Source of the DNA: Zoogloeaceae bacterium
GTDB lineage: Bacteria; Pseudomonadota; Gammaproteobacteria; Burkholderiales; Rhodocyclaceae
Direction of reading: 5' to 3'
Assembly (NCBI GenBank): GCA_031282665.1
Contig: JAITDH010000089.1
Location: 1-5,683, forward strand
DNA length: 5,683 bases
Positions 1 to 4,877 of the stretch are shown here, one piece after another; the stretch's first letter is position 1; every line of letters starts with the position of its first letter. Under the pieces are notes generated by a model. The model made no database searches, was not told the origin of the DNA, and saw nothing but the letters and a program-made list of their open reading frames with translations. Both the position numbers and the translations under genes were made by a program.

Positions 1-44
1 GGCAAGGCGTGCCTTTTCATCGTTTCCCCACTTTTATTTGCACC

Positions 45-79
45 CTGGACGAAGCACCAGCGCTTCGTCCGGCGTTTTT
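45..79 (+). terminator. Rho-independent terminator of an upstream gene outside the window
   Basis: A 9-bp perfect stem (GGACGAAGC at 47-55, GCTTCGTCC at 62-70) with a 6-base loop extends by two further pairs, one of them G-U, to 45 and 72. After two more bases it is followed by five T residues at 75-79. The T run lies on the right, so the hairpin would stop + strand transcription coming from the left edge. It separates the moxR operon from whatever lies upstream. Confidence 0.6.
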
Positions 80-115
80 CCCTCCATTTTCGATTGCCCC
101 TTGATTCCTCGGCAT

Positions 116-143
116 CTGATCCCCTTCCCCGCTATGTTAGTAT
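116..143 (+). promoter_or_regulatory. Candidate promoter of the moxR-DUF58 operon (extended -10)
   Basis: TGTTAGTAT at 135-143 reads as an extended -10 element (TG, one base, TAGTAT). A poor -35 match, CTGATC at 116-121, sits 16 bases upstream. Transcription would start near 150, giving a leader of about 48 bases. The position downstream of a terminator and upstream of the first gene supports it, and the upstream gene that leads to PHP has the very similar TGTTATCAT. The motif match is short, so this is a suggestion only. Confidence 0.35.
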
Positions 144-170
144 GCGATCCGATCCCTTTCGCGTCTTTTT

Positions 171-189
171 CGGCGGCTTCATTCCGCCG
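171..189 (+). promoter_or_regulatory. GC-rich hairpin in the moxR leader
   Basis: CGGCGG at 171-176 pairs perfectly with CCGCCG at 184-189 across a 7-base loop. The hairpin ends 8 bases before the moxR ATG. There is no Shine-Dalgarno sequence in this leader, so a stable stem here could affect ribosome access. No function is shown by the sequence itself. Confidence 0.3.
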
Positions 190-197
190 CGTCGAAC

Positions 198-1130
198 ATG
201 CCTCTCGCACCCGCACCCGCCGCACCCATCGCCAACGTCGTCGCCGCCGCCAACCGCATCATTCTCGGCAAGGATAGGGAGGTACGCCTGGCGCTCGCCT
301 GCCTGCTGGCACGCGGCCACTTGCTGATCGAGGACTTGCCCGGCGTCGGCAAGACCACTCTGGCCCAGACGCTCTCGCGCCTCCTGGGCCTCGAATTCTC
401 GCGCATCCAGTTCACGAGCGACATGCTGCCCGCCGACGTCATCGGCGTCTCGATCTACGATCGTGAAAAGAACGCCTTCCGCTTTCTGCCCGGCGCCATT
501 TTTTCCCAAATACTGCTCGCCGACGAAATCAATCGGGCCACGCCGAAAACGCAAAGCGCCTTGCTCGAAGCCATGGAAGAACGGCAGGTGACGGTCGATG
601 GCGAGACCCGCGCCTTGCCCGAACCGTTCTTCGTGATCGCCACGCAGAATCCGTCGACGCAGATCGGCACCTTTCCCCTGCCGGAATCGCAGCTCGACCG
701 CTTTTTACTGCGCGTGGAACTGGGCTATCCCGACCGTGCCGCCGAGCGCCTGTTGCTCGAACGCGGAGGCCGCCGCGCCGCCCTGCCGGCGCTCGCGGCC
801 TGCCTTACGCCGGAAGAAATCGCGCCGTTACAGCGGGCCGCCGGCGAAATCCACGCGGCGCCGGCCCTGCTCGACTACGTGCAGGCGCTCATCGAGGCGA
901 CGCGGATGAGTTCGCGCTTCATCCACGGACTCAGCCCGCGCGCCGCGCTGGCCTTGCTGGCGGTGGCCCGCGCCTGGGCGTTCATCGCCGGTCGGCGGAT
1001 GGTCATGCCGGAGGACGTGCAGGCCGTCCTGCCGAGCGTCGCCTGCCACCGGCTGCGGCTGACGGACGGCGACGGCCACGCCCGGCCCGAGGACATCGTC
1101 GACCTGATCCGTTCCGTGCCCGTCGCATGA
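198..1130 (+). CDS. MoxR-family AAA+ ATPase
   Basis: This encodes a 310-residue AAA+ ATPase of the MoxR group, the normal length for the family. Visible motifs are Walker A PGVGKTT (residues 48-54), Walker B LLADEIN (106-112, with D109/E110), sensor 1 VIATQNP (146-152), the LPESQLDRF arginine-finger region (161-169) and sensor 2 GLSPR (244-248) in the C-terminal lid, followed by a PEDV segment at 271-274. All ATP-binding and hydrolysis residues look intact. It has no signal peptide or membrane segment, so it is cytoplasmic. MoxR proteins are thought to act as chaperone-like ATPases for partners encoded beside them, here the DUF58 protein whose start codon overlaps this stop (ATGA). The ATG at 198 is the only good start: an in-frame stop lies at 138-140 and no other start codon occurs between. 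No Shine-Dalgarno sequence is visible, and the leader is pyrimidine-rich. The physiological substrate cannot be read from sequence. Confidence 0.96.
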   Translation: MPLAPAPAAPIANVVAAANRIILGKDREVRLALACLLARGHLLIEDLPGVGKTTLAQTLSRLLGLEFSRIQFTSDMLPADVIGVSIYDREKNAFRFLPGAIFSQILLADEINRATPKTQSALLEAMEERQVTVDGETRALPEPFFVIATQNPSTQIGTFPLPESQLDRFLLRVELGYPDRAAERLLLERGGRRAALPALAACLTPEEIAPLQRAAGEIHAAPALLDYVQALIEATRMSSRFIHGLSPRAALALLAVARAWAFIAGRRMVMPEDVQAVLPSVACHRLRLTDGDGHARPEDIVDLIRSVPVA

Positions 1131-2086
1131 AGTCGCGGCCGGCCTTCGGGAAGGTGGCGCGCTGGATGTTCGGCCTCGAGCGCGACGAGTGCCTGCCCGT
1201 CGTGCTCACCCGGCGCCGGATCTTCATCCTGCCCACGGGCGCGGGTGTGCTCTATGCCCTGGTGCTGTGCACGATGCTGATCGGCGCCATCAACTACAAC
1301 CTCGGTCTGGGCCATGCCCTGGTCTTCCTGCTCGCCGGGCTGGGCCTGGTGGGCATGGTGCATACCTTCCGCAACTTGCTCGATCTCTCGATCCACCCCG
1401 GACGGGCGGAACCGGTTTTCGTCGGAGAGACCGCGCATTTCACCCTGCATGTCGAAAATCCCCGGAAGGAAGCGCGCCGCGCGCTGGAACTGGCCATCGG
1501 CGAGAATCCACGGGTCATGCTGCACGTCCCGCCGGGCGAACGGGTGGCCGTCGCTCTTCCCTGTGTCGCCGTTCGCCGGGGCCGTCTGGCCCCTGGTCAC
1601 GTGACCCTCGCCTCGCGCTACCCGCTGGGCCTGTTCCGCGCCTGGAGCTACCCGTATCCGCCCTTGTCCTGCCTGGTTTTTCCCAAACCGTTGACCGCGC
1701 CGCTGCCGCCGACTTCCTCCGGCCGGGAAGCGACCGGACGGCGGACGCGTAGCGGCCAGGAGGATTTTTCCGGCCTGCGCGAACGCCAGTTGAACGACTC
1801 GCCGCGCCACATCGCCTGGAAGGCGGTCGCCCGCGATTTCGAACATCGTCCCTTGCTGGTCAAGCAGTTCGACGGCGGCGCGGCAGAGGAATTGTGGCTC
1901 GACTGGGAAGCGACGGCGCATGCGCGCGACGTCGAAACGCGGCTATCCCTGCTGGCCGGCTGGGTGCTGGCCGCCGAGCGGGAACGCTTCCGTTACGGCC
2001 TGCGCCTGCCGGGCCGGGCAATCGCCCCGGACGGCGGCCCACCCCACCGCGACGCCTGCCTGGAGGCTCTGGCACTCCATGCTTGA
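1127..2086 (+). CDS. DUF58 domain membrane protein (partner of MoxR ATPase)
   Basis: This is a 319-residue protein with two adjacent membrane segments near the N-terminus (about 32-54 and 60-78). A beta-rich region follows, and then the DUF58 signature at 209-232: EDFSGLRERQ, then the DSPRHIAWK block (224-232), and shortly after it LLVKQF. Most members read LRxYQPGDSPRxIxWK, so NDSPR here is a mild variant of GDSPR. Length and layout match the short DUF58 proteins found between moxR and tgpA genes in beta- and gammaproteobacteria. The protein is probably anchored in the inner membrane. Its activity is unknown; it is regarded as a partner of the MoxR ATPase by constant gene linkage. The start ATG overlaps the moxR stop by ATGA and has no Shine-Dalgarno sequence of its own, which suggests translational coupling. 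The downstream neighbour tgpA, often closely spaced with this gene in relatives, begins about 400 bases away. Confidence 0.93.
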   Translation: MKSRPAFGKVARWMFGLERDECLPVVLTRRRIFILPTGAGVLYALVLCTMLIGAINYNLGLGHALVFLLAGLGLVGMVHTFRNLLDLSIHPGRAEPVFVGETAHFTLHVENPRKEARRALELAIGENPRVMLHVPPGERVAVALPCVAVRRGRLAPGHVTLASRYPLGLFRAWSYPYPPLSCLVFPKPLTAPLPPTSSGREATGRRTRSGQEDFSGLRERQLNDSPRHIAWKAVARDFEHRPLLVKQFDGGAAEELWLDWEATAHARDVETRLSLLAGWVLAAERERFRYGLRLPGRAIAPDGGPPHRDACLEALALHA

Positions 2087-2130
2087 GGCAGTGGACGGGA
2101 AACGGGAGACAGAGGGCGGAGGACTGAGAG
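2087..2130. repeat. Purine-rich degenerate short-period tract
   Basis: Directly after the DUF58 stop the + strand is almost all G and A, with loosely repeated units of 7-9 bases such as GGACGGGA, AACGGGAG, CAGAGGG and CGGAGGA. The units are too diverged for a clean tandem repeat. Tracts of this style occur as intergenic repeats in some proteobacterial genomes, but I cannot confirm copies elsewhere from this window. Confidence 0.35.
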
Positions 2131-2181
2131 TTTTTGCGGTGGGGGATGGGAAGGCAAATGGTAGTCCACGAAAAGTTTCAT

Positions 2182-2210
2182 GGCCCGGATCATGAACGGG
2201 TTTCCTGGTT
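2182..2210. repeat. Imperfect direct repeat, copy 1
   Basis: The core ATCATGAACGGG (2189-2200) is repeated exactly at 2448-2459. Similarity extends on both sides: GGCC before and TTT then CTGG after, with small gaps. The two copies lie 259 bases apart and flank the hairpin-rich part of the gap. Confidence 0.5.
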
Positions 2211-2239
2211 GGTAAGGAACTTCAGTCATTCTGGGCACA

Positions 2240-2258
2240 GACAATGATCCTCATTGTC
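2240..2258. repeat. Perfect 8-bp hairpin with 3-base loop
   Basis: GACAATGA (2240-2247) and TCATTGTC (2251-2258) are exact reverse complements around TCC. No T run follows on either strand, so it does not look like an intrinsic terminator. It may be part of the repeat cluster or a transcript-stabilising hairpin. Confidence 0.4.
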
Positions 2259-2281
2259 CCGTCGGGAAAAAAGCCCTTCGA

Positions 2282-2347
2282 TGCGGGCGAGACGCCCGTG
2301 CTCCCGTTTACATGAAAGCCCAATGGAGCGCGGGCGTCTCGCCCGCA
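2282..2347. repeat. REP-like inverted repeat with 23-bp arms
   Basis: Arms 2282-2304 and 2325-2347 are reverse complements with a single difference (T2299 against G2330, which can pair as G-U in RNA), around a 20-base loop. Each arm contains the self-complementary-looking core CGGGCG-TCTCGCCCG or its complement. The same 17-base core GGAGCGCGGGCGTCTCG recurs at 4612-4628. The appearance is that of a dispersed, non-coding palindromic element of a type common between genes in many GC-rich bacteria. Copy number in this genome is not knowable here. Confidence 0.7.
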
Positions 2348-2349
2348 AT

Positions 2350-2366
2350 GCGAGCTGGAAGCTCGC
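2350..2366. repeat. Short perfect hairpin next to the REP-like element
   Basis: GCGAGCT (2350-2356) pairs perfectly with AGCTCGC (2360-2366) around GGA. It starts 3 bases after the preceding inverted repeat and is probably part of the same composite element. Confidence 0.5.
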
Positions 2367-2439
2367 GTACCGCCGCATTTTTCCTCGCTGCGCGGGGGAA
2401 TGCCGCCATGGGCGTTCATGGAATTCATAGGTTGAACTT

Positions 2440-2469
2440 GGCCTCTAATCATGAACGGGCTTTTACTGG
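2440..2469. repeat. Imperfect direct repeat, copy 2
   Basis: This is the second copy of the ATCATGAACGGG repeat (exact core 2448-2459), with the GGCC block before it and TTT and CTGG blocks after it. It ends only a few bases before the tgpA start region. Relative to copy 1 it carries small insertions on both sides of the core. Confidence 0.5.
2444..2449 (+). promoter_or_regulatory. Weak candidate -10 box for tgpA
   Basis: TCTAAT matches the TATAAT consensus at five of six positions and lies 44 bases before the preferred tgpA start. No convincing -35 box is found 16-18 bases upstream (GAATTC at 17). If real, it would give tgpA its own transcript despite the separation from the moxR operon. 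Confidence 0.2.
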
Positions 2470-2474
2470 AAGAT

Positions 2475-2479
2475 GGTGA
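2475..2479 (+). promoter_or_regulatory. Ribosome binding site that favours the tgpA start at 2488
   Basis: GGTGA lies 8 bases before the ATG at 2488, a normal spacing. The alternative ATG at 2473 has GGAAG directly against it with no spacing, which is unfavourable. An in-frame stop at 2452-2454 rules out starts further upstream. Confidence 0.45.
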
Positions 2480-2487
2480 AAAAAGAG

Positions 2488-4515
2488 ATGTCTGAAACCT
2501 TCCGCCTGCCGTGGTGGCGCGCGCCGGAAAAGCCCCGCGCGCTGTTGGAACGTGGCGCCGTTCCCTGGTTGCTGGCGGTGGCCGTGGCCACCACGCTGCC
2601 GCACGCCGGGCACCTGCCGTGGTGGCTGTCCTTCTTCTCCGCCCTGTTGCTGCTCGGGCGCGCCGGACTGTGGCTGAAGAACGGCCGGCTGCCGCCAAGG
2701 TGGCTGCAAATCCTCATCGTCCTTGCCGGCATCGCCGGCATCGCCTGGCAATATCGCGCGCTGTTCGGACGCGACCCCGGCATCGCGCTCCTGGTGTTCT
2801 TCATGGCCATGAAGCCGATGGAAATGAATTCTCGCCGCGACGGCCTGGTGCTCGTCATGCTCGGCTTCTTCCTGCTCCTGACGCACTACTTCGATTCGGA
2901 AGGGGTACTCACGGGCGTCTGGCTACTGGCCTCGGCCACCCTGCTCACGGCGGCATTGCTGCGCATGCACGGCGGCGCCCAGCCGATCCGTGGAACGATC
3001 GGCCACGCGGCGCGGCTGATCGCGCAATCGCTCCCCCTGACGATCATCCTGTTCCTCCTTTTCCCGCGCGTACAGGGACCGCTGTGGGGGATGCCGCAAG
3101 ACAGCCACGACGGACTGAGCGGCCTTCCGGAATGGATGTCGCCCGGTTCGCTGGACAAATTGATCCTGTCGGGCGCGGTGGCCTTCCGCGTCCAGTTCGC
3201 GGCGAACGCGCCGGACAGGGAACGATTGTATTGGCGCGGCCCGGTATTCGACAGCTACGACGGGCGAACCTGGCGAGCCAGTTTCGCGAGCAGCCCGCAC
3301 TTCGTGGGACGCTCGGGGCCGGTCACCCCACCGGCGATCGAAGCGCCGGAAAATTCGGGCATCGACTACACGACCACCCTGGAAGCCCACAACCAGCGCT
3401 GGCTCCTGGCGCTCGACATGCCCGTCGCGCTGCCGAAGGACACCGCGCTGGCGCCGACCTTCGAAGTCCTGGCGAACCGGCCCGTTCGTTACCGCTCGCG
3501 TTTTTCCTTCCGCTCCGCGCCGGATTACGTGGCGAACCGTGAAGAAGCGCCGCGCCTGATACAACAGGCGCTGCATCTGCCCCGCCGGCTCAACCCCCGG
3601 ACGCGGGAACTCGCCGGATCGTGGCGGCGGGAATTCGTCACCCCGGAGCGGATTTCCGCCAAGGCGCTGCGCCTCTTCCGCGAGGAAGAATTCTTCTACA
3701 CGCTGCAACCGCCGGTACTCGGAACGGACGCCATCGACGACTTCCTGTTCACCACCCGGCGGGGATTCTGCGAGCATTATGCCGCCGCCTACGTGGTCCT
3801 GATGCGCGCCGCCGGCATCCCGGCCCGCGTGGTCACCGGCTACCAGGGCGGAGAATTCAACCCGGTCGACGGCTTTTTGACGGTGCGCCAGTCCGATGCC
3901 CACGCCTGGGCGGAAATCTGGCTCGAAGGCCAGGGCTGGCGGCGCGTCGACCCGACCGCCGCCGTCGCGCCGTCGCGCATCGAAAGCGGTCTTGACGCCG
4001 CCCTGCCCGAAGGCGAATCCCGGCCGCTCCTGCGGCGCTTCAACCGTGGCTGGCTGACATCCCTGCGCTATCGCTGGGAAGCGCTCGACAACGCCTGGGA
4101 TCAATGGGTCATCGGCTACAACGCCGACCGCCAGCGCGAAACGCTGACCGGCCTCGGCCTGACGGACCCGGACTGGCGAAGCATGGCCCTCATCATGGTG
4201 CTGGCCTGCGGCATCGCGCTCCTGTCGATTGCCGCCTGGATCTTCGCCCGGCGCGCGAAATCCCCGGCCGAGACACGGGCCTGGCATCGCTTCTGCGTGA
4301 AGCTCAAACGTTTCGGCATCCAGCGCGCGCCCTGGGAAGGCCCGCTCGACCTCGCCGCGCGTGTCGCCCGCGAAAACCCCGGCCTCGCCCCCCTGACGCG
4401 CCGCGCGGCGACACATTTCGCCGAACTGCGCTATGGCACCGGGCGGCGCGAACATCTACGCGCCTTGCGCGCCTGCGTCAAGGAACTCGCGACACGCAAG
4501 CAGCGGGAAATTTGA
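2488..4515 (+). CDS. tgpA: TgpA-type transglutaminase-like membrane protein
   Basis: The product is a 675-residue inner-membrane protein (680 if the ATG at 2473 is used). The N-terminal TgpA_N (DUF3488) region has about six or seven membrane segments between residues 25 and 193, then the family blocks GPLWG (197-201) and LYWRGPV (247-253). A periplasmic transglutaminase-core domain follows, with the triad Cys428 (RGFCEHYA), His472 (DAHAWAE) and Asp488 (RVDPT), all present. Another membrane segment lies near 566-585, then a cytoplasmic tail of about 90 residues of the DUF4129 type (WEGPLDLAARVA, ELRYG). The homologue TgpA (PA2873) of Pseudomonas aeruginosa is reported essential and also sits with moxR and DUF58 genes. 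Its natural substrate is unknown, and the domain could be a transglutaminase or a protease. The start at 2488 is preferred because of a GGTGA ribosome site. A 401-base repeat-filled gap separates it from the DUF58 gene, and a strong terminator follows its stop. Confidence 0.94.
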   Translation: MSETFRLPWWRAPEKPRALLERGAVPWLLAVAVATTLPHAGHLPWWLSFFSALLLLGRAGLWLKNGRLPPRWLQILIVLAGIAGIAWQYRALFGRDPGIALLVFFMAMKPMEMNSRRDGLVLVMLGFFLLLTHYFDSEGVLTGVWLLASATLLTAALLRMHGGAQPIRGTIGHAARLIAQSLPLTIILFLLFPRVQGPLWGMPQDSHDGLSGLPEWMSPGSLDKLILSGAVAFRVQFAANAPDRERLYWRGPVFDSYDGRTWRASFASSPHFVGRSGPVTPPAIEAPENSGIDYTTTLEAHNQRWLLALDMPVALPKDTALAPTFEVLANRPVRYRSRFSFRSAPDYVANREEAPRLIQQALHLPRRLNPRTRELAGSWRREFVTPERISAKALRLFREEEFFYTLQPPVLGTDAIDDFLFTTRRGFCEHYAAAYVVLMRAAGIPARVVTGYQGGEFNPVDGFLTVRQSDAHAWAEIWLEGQGWRRVDPTAAVAPSRIESGLDAALPEGESRPLLRRFNRGWLTSLRYRWEALDNAWDQWVIGYNADRQRETLTGLGLTDPDWRSMALIMVLACGIALLSIAAWIFARRAKSPAETRAWHRFCVKLKRFGIQRAPWEGPLDLAARVARENPGLAPLTRRAATHFAELRYGTGRREHLRALRACVKELATRKQREI

Positions 4516-4527
4516 ACCGAAAAGAGT

Positions 4528-4569
4528 AAAAGTGGAGGATGAATGGTAATTCATGCCTCCTCCACTTTT
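4528..4569 (+). terminator. Strong hairpin terminator after tgpA
   Basis: AAAAGTGGAGGA (4528-4539) pairs perfectly with TCCTCCACTTTT (4558-4569). Inside, TGAAT (4540-4544) pairs with ATTCA (4549-4553) around a GGTA loop, leaving a 4-base bulge TGCC. It begins 12 bases after the tgpA stop and ends in TTTT. The A run on the left gives a T-rich tail on the other strand as well, so it may work in both directions. It closes the moxR-DUF58-tgpA block. Confidence 0.82.
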
Positions 4570-4611
4570 GCTTAGAAGCTGTTTATGATCTTCCCTCTGT
4601 GAGAAAGATGG

Positions 4612-4628
4612 GGAGCGCGGGCGTCTCG
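4612..4628. repeat. Truncated copy of the 2282-2347 repeat arm
   Basis: The 17 bases GGAGCGCGGGCGTCTCG are identical to 2325-2341. In the earlier copy the sequence goes on with CCCGC; here it switches at 4628 into the TAGGTCGGGC of a different element. The partner arm is missing. Confidence 0.6.
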
Positions 4629-4720
4629 TAGGTCGGGCATACCTGCCCGACATGGGGCGCCACATCAAACGAAAGTGCATTTTTAACGGCCCAATGTCGG
4701 GCAAGTAGGCCCGACCTACG
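4627..4720. repeat. REP-pair (BIME-like) element: two hairpins in inverted orientation
   Basis: The outer arms, about 30 bases each (4627-4656 and 4690-4720), are near-perfect reverse complements. Each arm is also a hairpin by itself: GTCGGGC with GCCCGAC around 6 bases (4632-4651) and again (4696-4715). A 33-base spacer between the arms contains a T run. Two palindromes facing each other are the layout of a BIME, mobilised in other genomes by REP-associated transposases. No transposase gene is present in the window. The GTAGGTCGGGC style of repeat is widespread in GC-rich bacteria. Confidence 0.7.
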
Positions 4721-4829
4721 GATCGGATCGATGCGTCACGGGCTTGAATTGCGGTTTGTCGTAGATCATATCCTCCGCTTTTGATTACACCCCGGAAATT
4801 CAGGGACGGAAGGAGTCCAGGAGGGGCTG

Positions 4830-4838
4830 TGTTATCAT
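4830..4838 (+). promoter_or_regulatory. Extended -10 promoter element for the PHP gene
   Basis: TGTTATCAT reads as TG, one base, then TATCAT, five of six matches to TATAAT. No clear -35 box is found at the usual distance, which is tolerated with an extended -10. The start site would be near 4845, giving a leader of about 33 bases that is mostly C and T and lacks a Shine-Dalgarno sequence. A second, weaker possibility is TTGAAT (4744-4749) with CATATC (4767-4772). Confidence 0.45.
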
Positions 4839-4877
4839 CCCCGATTCCGATTTTTCCCAGCCCGCCCTTTTTTCCCC

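Larger units (their letters stand above)
2087..2487. other. Repeat-filled intergenic gap between the DUF58 gene and tgpA
   Basis: I see no credible gene in these 401 bases on either strand. The gap consists of a purine-rich degenerate tract (2087-2160), a first copy of an imperfect direct repeat (2182-2210), a perfect hairpin (2240-2258), a 23-bp inverted repeat (2282-2347), a second hairpin (2350-2366) and the second direct-repeat copy (2440-2469), which runs into the tgpA start. There is no obvious terminator with a T run after the DUF58 stop, so transcription from the moxR promoter could still reach tgpA. Confidence 0.75.

Noticed and set aside
1..17. A possible small terminator, GGCA paired with TGCC followed by TTTT
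   Set aside because: The stem is only 4 bp as seen, and another equally poor pairing exists. The left side may be cut by the window edge, so it cannot be judged.
875..1921. A 348-codon open frame on the minus strand opposite moxR and the DUF58 gene
   Set aside because: It overlaps two well-supported genes, has no recognisable motif and has the Arg/Gly/Gln-rich make-up of a shadow frame.
2254..2270. TCCC-GTC-GGGA followed by six A residues as a terminator
   Set aside because: The stem is 4 bp and an A run, not a T run, follows on the + strand. On the minus strand the T run would precede the hairpin.
2282..2366. CRISPR array or insertion sequence in the gap
   Set aside because: There are no evenly spaced direct repeats with unique spacers, and no transposase frame. 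The palindromes are single, REP-like elements.
2413..2457. Inverted CGTTCATG / CATGAACG pair as a hairpin regulating tgpA
   Set aside because: The arms are only 8 bases with a 29-base loop, and the motif partly reflects the direct repeat; no further pairing supports it.
2222..2698. A minus-strand frame covering the gap and the tgpA 5' end
   Set aside because: It reads through palindromic repeats (giving stretches such as GRDARAP that arise from translating repeats of this style) and then antisense to tgpA. It is not a gene.
2923..4455. A 510-codon open frame on the minus strand opposite tgpA
   Set aside because: It lies wholly antisense to a gene with clear domains and an intact catalytic triad. 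Its translation is low-complexity, rich in Arg, Gly and Ala, and shows no recognisable motif. Long antisense frames are common in GC-rich genes.
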